From the NCBI GenBank assembly GCA_963934295.1, contig CAWVXY010000009.1, forward strand, positions 22,327-86,326: a stretch of 64,000 bases of DNA. Direction: 5' to 3'. The position numbers and the translations under genes are program-made. The notes below the pieces were generated by a model, which had not been told where the DNA came from, did no database searches, and worked only from the letters and a program-made list of their open reading frames with translations. Shown here one piece after another: positions 9,138-17,711 of the stretch (the stretch's first letter is position 1; every line of letters begins with the position of its first letter). Origin of the DNA: Seribacter sp963934295 (GTDB lineage Bacteria > Verrucomicrobiota > Verrucomicrobiia > Opitutales > Seribacteraceae).

Positions 9138-12026
9138 ATGAAAATTACTTCACCCATTACGGCACTCTATTTATTATCAATCATTGGAGTCTTAGCTTCT
9201 CCCGAAAAACCAAACCTTGAGGATGACATCATGCCCATCTTCGAATCGAAATGTAACTCCTGCCACAACGCAGACCGGGCAAGAGGGGGATTGGACCTAA
9301 CTAATATGAACGCCATTTTGGTGGGTGGAAGTTCGGGAGAAAGTGTAATATCCGGGGATGGTGAAAATAGTTATCTATACAAATTAATAGCCCGGGTTGA
9401 AAAACCGTACATGCCTCAACGGGAGGACAAAATGCCACAAGACGAAATTGACTTGGTAAAAAAATGGATCGACCTTGGTCTTCTGCCCACAGCAACGGGT
9501 AAACCGATTCAAAAAAAGAAGTCAACGGTCAACCTCGCACTGGGAAATGTAAGCATCGGAAAACCAGACGGCCCACCTCCAATGCCCAGGCATCTATCCC
9601 TCGAACCATCCGTTGTCACCAATCGTGCATTTGCCCCTTCAGCAATGGCTTCCGCCCCATGGTCCCCCCTTGTCGCAATTGCCGGACAAAAACAGGTCCT
9701 TCTTTACCATACAGAAACACTTAATTTGATGGGCGTCCTTCCCTACCCCGAAGGATTTATCGAATCTCTCACCTTTAGCCGAAATGGAAAATTGATTGTG
9801 GCTGGTGGTGGACGCGGAGGAAAAAGTGGAAGAGTGGCCGCCTGGGAAGTCGAATCAGGAAAAAGACTGCTTACTATGGGTGAGGAATATGACGCCATAC
9901 TCACTGCCGATCTTTCCGCGGACCAGAGCCTACTGGCAATTGGCAGTCCATCCAAACTTATAAAAGTGTACGATGTTGCATCCAATGAACTGCTTTATGA
10001 AATCAAGAAACATTCAGAATGGGTGACACAGGTCGCATTCTCCCCGGACGGTATTCTCCTCGCAACCGCGGACCGTAACGGAGGACTGCACATCTGGGAA
10101 GCAGAGACCGGTAACCCATTTTATTCCCTGGACGGACACAAACAGGGCATTAACGATTTATCCTGGCGGGCAGATTCAAATATACTCGCCTCGGTCTGCG
10201 AAGAGGGTTCTGTACGCACCTGGGAAATGATCAATGGCAAACAGGTGAAATCCTGGAATGCACATCCCGGTGGAACCATGACTACTTATTTTGATTCAAA
10301 AGGAAACATCGTAACCGGAGGAAGAGACAAGAATGTAAAACTTTGGACAGGGGATGGAAAAGGAATTCGTACAGTCAGTGGGTTTAGCGATATCATTATG
10401 GAGGTTTGTTACTCCCACGATGGATCCCGGGTCGTTGCAGCTGACTGGTCAGGCCAGGTATCTGTTTGGGACACATCTGATGGAAAAAAAGTGGGCGATC
10501 TTCGTGCAAATCCTCTTGAGATCAGTGATTCCCTAAACCTGGCCAAGCAAGAGTTTGAAAAAACTAAGCGAGCCTATGAACAAGCCCGTTCAGCCCGTGA
10601 TCTTGTTGTTAAATCCACAAGCATTGCAAAAGCTGAGCATGCTAAAAACCTGGCAAATTTAGCTAAGTCGGAGAATGAAAATAAACTTGCCACCGCAGCA
10701 CATTCAGCGACCGAAAAAATGTGGAGTGATTCAATTGCTGTTCTGCAAAAAATGGGAGAGGTAAAAGCATCCAAAGATAAAGAATGTAAGGACCTTAAAG
10801 TTGAATTGAAAAAGCTGGATAATAAACTGTTGAAGGATACTCAAATATTATCCACTGAATCTACTAAGCAGAAGGAACGGACTGCCCTACTCGCCATTCA
10901 AAAAGAAACACATCAAAAGATAGTTACGGCGGCAAAAGATTCAAATGACACCCAACTCCTCGCCGCATCCGTTCAGAAAACGAAAAGCATCGAAGCTTTA
11001 GTGGCACAGTCAACCGAACAAGTTAAGCAGCAGCAAGGCGTGGTCAATCAGACATTACTGAGTAAAAAATCTATCGAGCAAAATATTATGACCGCCGAAA
11101 AAAATCTTTCAGCAAGTATCCAATCTTACAATTTAGCATTGGAGAAAAAGAAAAAAATGGACCTTGATAGAAATGATAAAATTACAATCCTAAAGGAATC
11201 CAAAACCAAACTTGTCACAGCAAAAAATAATGTTTCCAAGAGCCAGGAGGCATTAAGCAAAGCTGAGGAGAATTCTAAAAAACCACTGACTGAATTTGCA
11301 CAGGCTGAAAAGAATTTCAAACAGGCTGAATATGAAGTCTCCCGCTGGAATGCTGAAATTATTAATGTTAAACGCCATATTGAATTAAGAAACCTTAGGA
11401 AGTTAGAATCGGAATTGAATGAGCACGAGCTTGTGCTCAATGAATCAAGGGTACTGAAAAACTCTGCACAGAAAGCTTTTCAAAATATTGCTGAGTCTTT
11501 ACAGAAATTACCTCAAACCATTGCCCGGAATAAAGAATTGTTCGCTCAGAAAAAAAATTCCCTGATTGAGACCGAAAAAAGAAAAGTCTTAGTTTTGCAG
11601 GTCAGGGCAGACAAGAACTTATTTATTCAGGATGTTAATCGATTGGCCACCCTTGCCAAAAATAAGTCTCAAACACAGGAACCTGACTCCACATTTGGTC
11701 AGGCAAGTGAAAAGTTTCAGGAAACTATATCATTGCTTAAAAAAGATCTCGCTGAAACCGAAAATCTCCTCGCAGAAAAAGAACAGGAAATCATTCAGGC
11801 AAAGGACGCAGTTACCCAAGCTGCAGATAGCCTGAATAGTTCCGTAAAACTCCTAGAAACCACCCCAGGGCAACTTAAGAATAAAGAACAATTCCTACAA
11901 GAGGCTAAATCTGAGGAGGCACTTCGGCAAAATGAATTTAATCTGGTTAAAAGTAAAGTTGATCAACAATCTGCTAAGTCAAATGCTCTTTTCCAACAAT
12001 ACCTTGGTTTATTACCTAAGAATTAA
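9138..12026 (+). CDS. Exported haem-domain / WD40 beta-propeller / coiled-coil protein
   Basis: I chose the ATG at 9138 rather than the one at 9120 because it begins directly with a signal peptide (MKITSPITALYLLSIIGVLAS). A cytochrome-like domain with CNSCHN follows. Several WD40 repeats come next (about residues 150-470; for example HSEWVTQVAFSPDG and DRNGGLHIWE). The last roughly 480 residues are an almost uninterrupted Lys/Glu/Ala-rich coiled coil. This order is seen in Planctomycetota/Verrucomicrobiota clusters with DUF1501/DUF1549 genes; the coiled coil probably makes a long periplasmic rod or scaffold. It is the last gene of the 2.4-12 kb cluster, and its TAA overlaps the stop of the opposing gene. 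Confidence 0.88.
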   Translation: MKITSPITALYLLSIIGVLASPEKPNLEDDIMPIFESKCNSCHNADRARGGLDLTNMNAILVGGSSGESVISGDGENSYLYKLIARVEKPYMPQREDKMPQDEIDLVKKWIDLGLLPTATGKPIQKKKSTVNLALGNVSIGKPDGPPPMPRHLSLEPSVVTNRAFAPSAMASAPWSPLVAIAGQKQVLLYHTETLNLMGVLPYPEGFIESLTFSRNGKLIVAGGGRGGKSGRVAAWEVESGKRLLTMGEEYDAILTADLSADQSLLAIGSPSKLIKVYDVASNELLYEIKKHSEWVTQVAFSPDGILLATADRNGGLHIWEAETGNPFYSLDGHKQGINDLSWRADSNILASVCEEGSVRTWEMINGKQVKSWNAHPGGTMTTYFDSKGNIVTGGRDKNVKLWTGDGKGIRTVSGFSDIIMEVCYSHDGSRVVAADWSGQVSVWDTSDGKKVGDLRANPLEISDSLNLAKQEFEKTKRAYEQARSARDLVVKSTSIAKAEHAKNLANLAKSENENKLATAAHSATEKMWSDSIAVLQKMGEVKASKDKECKDLKVELKKLDNKLLKDTQILSTESTKQKERTALLAIQKETHQKIVTAAKDSNDTQLLAASVQKTKSIEALVAQSTEQVKQQQGVVNQTLLSKKSIEQNIMTAEKNLSASIQSYNLALEKKKKMDLDRNDKITILKESKTKLVTAKNNVSKSQEALSKAEENSKKPLTEFAQAEKNFKQAEYEVSRWNAEIINVKRHIELRNLRKLESELNEHELVLNESRVLKNSAQKAFQNIAESLQKLPQTIARNKELFAQKKNSLIETEKRKVLVLQVRADKNLFIQDVNRLATLAKNKSQTQEPDSTFGQASEKFQETISLLKKDLAETENLLAEKEQEIIQAKDAVTQAADSLNSSVKLLETTPGQLKNKEQFLQEAKSEEALRQNEFNLVKSKVDQQSAKSNALFQQYLGLLPKN

Positions 12027-13960
12027 TTTATTTTTTGGAGAAGCTTCTGCATTTCCAACCCAATTATACTCCCGGGACCAAGATCCAATACATTTCTCTT
12101 TTTAAGAAAATCAATCGCATCCATTGCCTGTTCTTTCTTACCACTCCGAGCAAGAGTTTCAACATAAGGCCTGACTAGACCGTAATACAACTCACCTCCA
12201 GCGGTTTTTTCAAAATCTTTTACCATCCGTTCAAATAATTTTTCTGCATCTACCCATAGTTTCTTCTCAAGTTTACCCATAATCTGCTCCGCTCCTTCCT
12301 TAATCGCCAGATCAAACCGACCCGAACGATTCTGTTTAACAATTAAGCTTCTTATCCGATCAGCTTGCCTGGGATTCCCCATTTCATCATACACATCAGC
12401 CAGCTTTTTTTGACCCTCAATTTTCAAATCAACCGTGTTAGAAAAGGCCTTGAGCCAGGCATCCCAAAAATTTCGCTTTTCACGTAAATCTGAAAGTTTT
12501 GCTTCAACCCATTGAGCCTCTTTCTTCCACACTTCAACATAAGCAGGATGAAGGGTACGGGCCCTTTTAAGAGACTCACGATAAAACACGGCATCCGGAT
12601 TAGCCAATGCCCAGGCAAAATAATCAACCGCTTTCCCACGAAATCCACTCAGGTTCTTTTCTCCTCTGGCCAGAGCACCCAGTTCATCATCGGTGATTAA
12701 TTTCCATAATTGCGGATCAATTGCATTTCCTACTGGATAGTTTTGGTTCTCATATCGTCCACAATCGGTTTCCCAACGGCCGGGGTTTTTCAAAAAACCA
12801 AACCAGGCATGCCCGCCCCCACTACCCTGCCCCACAAAGGTAAGAGTGGGAATTCCCTTCGCCTTACCCGCCATCGAACTAAAGTATGCCTGATCCACAC
12901 AAATCCCACCCTTAGCCTGAATGGAGGAAAGGGAATAATCTCCATAGGGCCAGCGAAAGACTGCCCCATCCAGTCGCGGTCGATCATAAACTATCGAGGA
13001 AAAAATTTTGCCAAAACTTGATCTTCTAAACTTAACACTTTCTCGAGCCCATTCCAATTCGCTCACAGGTAGGCGATGATCAATCACAAACTTTAATTCA
13101 GTTACTGACAACTGGCTCGGATCATACTCCAGTTTTCTTGCCAAATGGGCTTTAACCATATCGCCAAATCGTTTCGAAGGAAGAGCGGGATCGATGGGGA
13201 CATCTTTCGATAAAACCTGATGGTGAGGCCAGTTCCGAGGGAATGGTTGATCAAAAACAACTGCATATGCAACCGCCAAAGCTGAATACCTCTCGATTAA
13301 ATCAGGATGCTCATGGGCAATCGAAAGAAATATTTCAAGAGCCCGCACCTGTTGATCGTTTGGATGTAAGGCCTTGAGAAATGTTTTTTGCAAAGAAGCA
13401 TTTTTCCCGACTGCTACAAATGTATCTTTCAATTGATCAGCTCCCTTTACTGAATCCAACTTATTAAACAGTGTAATCCAGCGCCAATGATCAAACCAGG
13501 AAAAGAAATCCCTCCCCTCACGGAGTGATCTTTTTTCTTTGGTCGTCCAAATTGATCTTAAATCAGCCATCATTTTGATAGATAATTCATTCCAGTCACC
13601 ATCCGCATGTGTAAGCCACCATTTCTCAATTACGGTGGGACTCCAAATTGGAAGTGTTCCAGAATTACCCGCCATAGGGGGTGAAGGAGGTGTGGGTTTT
13701 GTATTACGGTTGGCCGAAGGCTTCGTATCCATTACAGAACGAACATAATTTTGGTCGTCCTTTGACAGAAGAGAAAGTGGAAAAACAAATTGTTTCAAGT
13801 CACTTCTTTCAATCGTAAGCTTGTCACCATCCTTGCTAATCAATCGAGCCTGTATTCGAACACCACTTGAAGAAGTCCAAGTTCGAAAGGGAAATTCAGC
13901 TGAAAAGCAATAGAAACTTAAAAACAATAAACAAACGACAAAGAGCAATTTACTTTTCAT
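12023..13960 (-). CDS. Exported SHD1-domain protein with transglutaminase-like core
   Basis: The 645-residue product has a signal peptide (about 1-21). An SHD1/SLA1-homology-like domain (about 22-76; WTSSSGVRIQARLISKDG then LSKDDQNYV) is typical of Verrucomicrobiota/Planctomycetota exported proteins. A long helical region is followed by a transglutaminase/cysteine-protease-like core in which GGICVDQAYF (Cys354) and GGGHAWFGF (His384) look like the catalytic Cys and His. The C-terminal part is TPR-like. It may crosslink or cleave envelope proteins or peptidoglycan; that is inference. The stop overlaps the convergent cytochrome/WD40 gene in a shared TTAA. It is divergent from the protease fusion gene. 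Confidence 0.72.
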   Translation of the reverse strand: MKSKLLFVVCLLFLSFYCFSAEFPFRTWTSSSGVRIQARLISKDGDKLTIERSDLKQFVFPLSLLSKDDQNYVRSVMDTKPSANRNTKPTPPSPPMAGNSGTLPIWSPTVIEKWWLTHADGDWNELSIKMMADLRSIWTTKEKRSLREGRDFFSWFDHWRWITLFNKLDSVKGADQLKDTFVAVGKNASLQKTFLKALHPNDQQVRALEIFLSIAHEHPDLIERYSALAVAYAVVFDQPFPRNWPHHQVLSKDVPIDPALPSKRFGDMVKAHLARKLEYDPSQLSVTELKFVIDHRLPVSELEWARESVKFRRSSFGKIFSSIVYDRPRLDGAVFRWPYGDYSLSSIQAKGGICVDQAYFSSMAGKAKGIPTLTFVGQGSGGGHAWFGFLKNPGRWETDCGRYENQNYPVGNAIDPQLWKLITDDELGALARGEKNLSGFRGKAVDYFAWALANPDAVFYRESLKRARTLHPAYVEVWKKEAQWVEAKLSDLREKRNFWDAWLKAFSNTVDLKIEGQKKLADVYDEMGNPRQADRIRSLIVKQNRSGRFDLAIKEGAEQIMGKLEKKLWVDAEKLFERMVKDFEKTAGGELYYGLVRPYVETLARSGKKEQAMDAIDFLKKRNVLDLGPGSIIGLEMQKLLQKIN

Positions 13961-14282
13961 AATATCACATTAAGGGAATTAACTCGGTGTGACTATTACA
14001 ATTCATGGATTTTTGTGTAATGATACGCAACAGATAATAAAATTTTATTTTTCAATAGTTCTGTTAACCAAGAATTTTATTTAGATTGTACCCACAGAAA
14101 TATCAAAATCTAAAGAGTCCAACCTTTTTGATATTTTCTTTTAATATATTTTTCATAGTGAAATTTTTAAGAGATTTATGATGAATTCAAAAATTGTGAT
14201 ATGATAAATTTACTGACAATTGAAAAAGCCAACTGCAGGCAAACTTGACTTTCACAGAGGTAGCCTAAAGATTGATGCGAGT
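13961..14282. other. Divergent intergenic region
   Basis: These 322 nt of A+T-rich DNA separate two divergently transcribed exported-protein genes and presumably hold both promoters. I see no RNA gene, repeat or convincing operator. An in-frame TTG at 14220 could lengthen the rightward gene by 21 codons, but the added residues are not signal-peptide-like and there is no Shine-Dalgarno in front of it. Confidence 0.5.
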
Positions 14283-16541
14283 ATGATTTTAAGAATGATC
14301 TCTCTAAGGTTTCTCAAATACGCTTTGTTCATCATTTTATTTTGTCCATTGTTTGGCAAAGTTAAGAATGATACAAACTCATCCGGGTTATCGGAACTTC
14401 AATTAGCCAAAAGAGATGCCGAAGATTTTGAAAAGCTTGCTCAATTAATTAAGCCCTCTGTCGTTATTATCGACAGCGTTGACCGCATTGGTCGTAAAGG
14501 TGGAAAAGGGACTGGATTTGTGGTAAGCCCCGATGGTGTTATAGCAACCAACTTCCATGTGATTGGCGAACATCGTGAATTTAAAATCAGATTTGCAAAT
14601 GGAAAATCATATACGCCTCATTCCATTCTAGCAATTGATCGTGAAAATGATTTAGCTTTGGTCAAAATAGAAGTAGAAAAACTGCCATTCCTACAACTTG
14701 GTGACTCTGATAAAATTTCTCCCGGCCAGGCAATATTTTCCATTGGAAACCCACTGGGATACAGTCATAGCGTGAGCAGAGGTGTGATTGCCGCCATGAG
14801 AGAATTGGAAGTTGGAGATGGCCGGCCGTTGGTCCAAGTTGCTATCCCTATTGAACCTGGGAGTAGTGGCAGTCCAACCCTTGACTTAAATGGAAAAGTC
14901 GTTGCTATCCTCGCGATAAAATCTGGTGGTGCCATGGGATTCGGGATTCCAGTTAATAAGCTTAAAAACTTACTCGAGAATCCAAAGCCAATTCTTTTCA
15001 AAAAATGGTTAACCATAGGAGCTTTGGATGAACTTGAATGGAAATCAATAATGGCCGGAAACTGGAAACAAAGGGCGGGTGTAATTACAGCTTCCGAATT
15101 GGGTTCAGGGTTTGGAGGCCGAATGCTCTGTCTATCAGAACAGAAACCACCTGCTCTGCCTTATGAATTGGAAGTTGATGTGCGTCTGAGCGATGATAGC
15201 GGTGCTGCCGGTTTAGTTTTTCATTCTGATGGGAAAAATAAACATTACGGATTTTATCCAACCAATGGTTCCCTCCGCTTAACTTGTTTTGAGGGAGAAT
15301 CTGTATACTCATGGAACATTTTAGAGACAGTTAAATCCTCTGCATACCGGCCCAATCAATGGAATCAACTACGAGTGAAGCTTGGAGAGGCTGGTAAAAT
15401 AACTTGCTACATTAACGGAGAATCTGTGATCGAAGTCACGGATCAATCATTAAATAAAGGTCAAATTGGCCTTTGTAAGTTCCGTTTACCCACTGCTGAG
15501 TTTCGAAATTTTCGGTACGCCAAACAATTCCCCTCATCCTTAATTCCTAATAAATCAAAACAGCAAATAAGAAAGATTATCAAAGGCCTTGCAAAAAACG
15601 AGTCTCTTTCCGAAGAAAATTTCACACGCTTGTTAGAACTTGGCCTCTTTGTACCTAATGTTCTATTGGACCGTGCAGCTGAACTCGAAAAACAGGCAAA
15701 GATTATAAAATCCATCTCCAAAGAGATTAAGGAACGGCGTGCCATTGAAGAACTAGCGAAATCCTTGATTTATGATGATGAAAACTCGGTCAACTTACTT
15801 CGATCTGCCCTCCTGATATCTAGATTGACCAACCAGGATTTCAATCTTAACGCTTACCTAAAAAAAACTGAAAACATTGCCAATGAAATTGCATCTCACT
15901 TCCCCGAAAAGGCAACGGGGGAAGAAAAATTAAAAATTCTGGTTTATCAACTTTTTCAAGAGATGGGCTATCATGGAAGCACTCTTGATTATGATCACCC
16001 ATCAAATAGCTATATTAATGAAGTTATTGACGATCGTGAGGGCCTTCCAATTACGCTTTCCGTTCTTTTTATTGAATTAGCAAACCGATTGGAACTCCCT
16101 GTCAGTGGTCTTGGATTACCCGGGCACTTTCTTACCATGTACCGGGAGGAATCAAATAAAAGTCCCAAGGAAATAATCGTGGATCCATTTGGAGGTAAAA
16201 TAATTTCCCGTATGGAAGCATCCGAAATAACCGGTTTGCGCCTGAACAATAAAGATTTTGTACCTGCTACTAAGCGAGATATCATCACCCGAATGCTTCG
16301 AAATTTGATACACACTGCAGAAACAAGGAAAAATTCGAGTGACCGTCTTCTTTATCTTAATGCAACTTTAGCGATCGACCCGGAAGATACATATATACGG
16401 GCCATGCGGGCAATGATTAACTATGCAGATGGCCGATTTGTAGAAACATTAAAAGATATTGATATTCTGATCGCTGAAAATCCTGAGAGTCCTGAAATGG
16501 CGCCATTAATTGAAATTAGAAAGCGGTTAATGAGAAAGTAA
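14283..16541 (+). CDS. Triple fusion: HtrA-type serine protease, DUF1080-like domain, SirB1/transglutaminase-like domain
   Basis: Exported protein of 752 residues from the ATG at 14283, chosen because a hydrophobic signal segment (FLKYALFIILFCPLFG) follows within 15 residues. The protease domain shows an HtrA/Do-type triad: His in ATNFHVIG (residue 92), Asp in RENDLALVKI (123) and Ser in EPGSSGSP (195). A concanavalin-like DUF1080-type region follows (about 240-415; Gly/Trp-rich with YGFYPTNG and CYINGE). The C-terminal third has SirB1/transglutaminase-core-2 signs (DREGLPITLSVLFIELANRL, LGLPGHFLTMY, VDPFGGK) and ends in TPR-like helices. No PDZ domain is seen. The parts suggest an envelope quality-control or remodelling enzyme; the fusion itself is unusual. 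Confidence 0.8.
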   Translation: MILRMISLRFLKYALFIILFCPLFGKVKNDTNSSGLSELQLAKRDAEDFEKLAQLIKPSVVIIDSVDRIGRKGGKGTGFVVSPDGVIATNFHVIGEHREFKIRFANGKSYTPHSILAIDRENDLALVKIEVEKLPFLQLGDSDKISPGQAIFSIGNPLGYSHSVSRGVIAAMRELEVGDGRPLVQVAIPIEPGSSGSPTLDLNGKVVAILAIKSGGAMGFGIPVNKLKNLLENPKPILFKKWLTIGALDELEWKSIMAGNWKQRAGVITASELGSGFGGRMLCLSEQKPPALPYELEVDVRLSDDSGAAGLVFHSDGKNKHYGFYPTNGSLRLTCFEGESVYSWNILETVKSSAYRPNQWNQLRVKLGEAGKITCYINGESVIEVTDQSLNKGQIGLCKFRLPTAEFRNFRYAKQFPSSLIPNKSKQQIRKIIKGLAKNESLSEENFTRLLELGLFVPNVLLDRAAELEKQAKIIKSISKEIKERRAIEELAKSLIYDDENSVNLLRSALLISRLTNQDFNLNAYLKKTENIANEIASHFPEKATGEEKLKILVYQLFQEMGYHGSTLDYDHPSNSYINEVIDDREGLPITLSVLFIELANRLELPVSGLGLPGHFLTMYREESNKSPKEIIVDPFGGKIISRMEASEITGLRLNNKDFVPATKRDIITRMLRNLIHTAETRKNSSDRLLYLNATLAIDPEDTYIRAMRAMINYADGRFVETLKDIDILIAENPESPEMAPLIEIRKRLMRK

Positions 16542-16565
16542 TCTTCTGTATAAACTCCGGTCCTA

Positions 16566-17126
16566 TCACTCCAAGTCATCCAATATCCATTCATCTTCTC
16601 CGGTTTTTCCATCAGGTCCCTTTGAAAACAAACGGAAACCGGGTGCTTCGTCCTCCCTTGGGTATTCATAAACATATTCATTTCCCCATGGGTCGATAAA
16701 AGCAACATCCTTCCCCAACATTTGAGAAAGCCAAAGCATCAGCGATTTCCCTTCATTATGTTCAATATCGGGAATCTGTGTAATATCATAGGATTCTAAA
16801 TCGTAACCAAATAAATGAGTCGATATCGTGGCAGGATACGGAGGCATTTCTAATGTCCCTTTTTCATTATGAAACCCAGCCAAGGATAGAAAGAGGCACT
16901 CTCCGGGTGTACATACTTTTTGTGGACAAGTTGGATATCCATTAAAAGATCGACGATAATTCTCGATTGATACCTTTAAGGCGGATAACTCTACACGGGC
17001 CTGTTTATCTGCTTGTTTCTCTAAGACATAAAAATAACCCTTAAACATAAGGCTTATCAAAATGCCCACAATAGCCAGAACAACCAACAGTTCAACCAGA
17101 GTAAACCCTCTCAAACTCAATTTCAT
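16566..17126 (-). CDS. Type II secretion pseudopilin (GspG-like)
   Basis: The start at 17126 is set by an ATGA overlap with the upstream TPR gene and gives a short basic leader (MKLSLRG). This is followed by the prepilin peptidase site and methylated helix GFTLVELLVVLAIVGIL, the hallmark of type IV pilin-like proteins. The C-terminus resembles GspG: DPWGNEYVYEYPRE, then FSKGPDGKTGEDEW, where GspG proteins carry a calcium-binding loop. The middle has an insertion with three cysteines (PTCPQKVCTPGEC) that I do not recognise from standard GspG. Inner-membrane pseudopilus subunit; no other secretion genes are nearby, so its machine is encoded elsewhere. Confidence 0.85.
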   Translation of the reverse strand: MKLSLRGFTLVELLVVLAIVGILISLMFKGYFYVLEKQADKQARVELSALKVSIENYRRSFNGYPTCPQKVCTPGECLFLSLAGFHNEKGTLEMPPYPATISTHLFGYDLESYDITQIPDIEHNEGKSLMLWLSQMLGKDVAFIDPWGNEYVYEYPREDEAPGFRLFSKGPDGKTGEDEWILDDLE

Positions 17127-17653
17127 ACTATTGTCTCCCCCCACCCCAACTTGAGCAATGCCTCACGAACATCGATCAAATCATCATCCTCCAATGCCAA
17201 CAGCTTAAATTTCTCATCCCTTTTTACTGCTTCTTTTAAAAAATCAATACATTCCCCTGGACTCTTTAAAACGCAGGCATAACACGCCAGATTGAACCGG
17301 ATCAAACCATCATCGTAATGCAAGGCAAGTCCCTCCAAAAGAATAGATCGAGCCTCGGCTATTGATTCAAACCTACGGGTGGCATAAGCATCCGCAATCC
17401 ACCAGTCCACTTCCTCAGAAAATTCATAACTCAACCCACGGGCGAACTTTTGAGCTTCTTCCCAATCTTCCATTTCCTGATGAATACTTAAAAAGAAAAC
17501 TTTGGATCTTTTCGCCCATGGTTCTTCTTCGGGTAAAGCACGTAATTCACATTTTGCATGATCATACATTTCTAATTCCAAATAACCATGGGCCCGTTGC
17601 CAATGAATTTCGGGTTTTAAAATATGAGGAGGTTTATCATCCATCTTGCTCAC
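17123..17653 (-). CDS. TPR-like protein of unknown function
   Basis: A 176-residue, acidic, cytosolic-looking protein without signal peptide, with TPR-like helical pairs (HWQRAHGYLELEMYDHAKCELRAL; LIRFNLACYACVLKSPGECIDFLKEA). It probably mediates protein contacts. The stop overlaps the pseudopilin start by 4 nt (ATGA), so the two are translationally coupled. It starts 58 nt after the stop of the first flagellin paralogue and may share that leftward transcript. Very similar small TPR proteins are common in Verrucomicrobiota, but I cannot name a family. Confidence 0.7.
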   Translation of the reverse strand: MSKMDDKPPHILKPEIHWQRAHGYLELEMYDHAKCELRALPEEEPWAKRSKVFFLSIHQEMEDWEEAQKFARGLSYEFSEEVDWWIADAYATRRFESIAEARSILLEGLALHYDDGLIRFNLACYACVLKSPGECIDFLKEAVKRDEKFKLLALEDDDLIDVREALLKLGWGETIV

Positions 17654-17711
17654 AAAATGTGAAATTAATTCTTAGGTGTGATTACCGCAAGCGACAAAGA
17701 AACTTCTGTCT

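Noticed and set aside
14220..14282. TTG at 14220 as start of the protease fusion gene
   Set aside because: The extra 21 residues are not conserved-looking, put the signal segment too far inside and have no Shine-Dalgarno.
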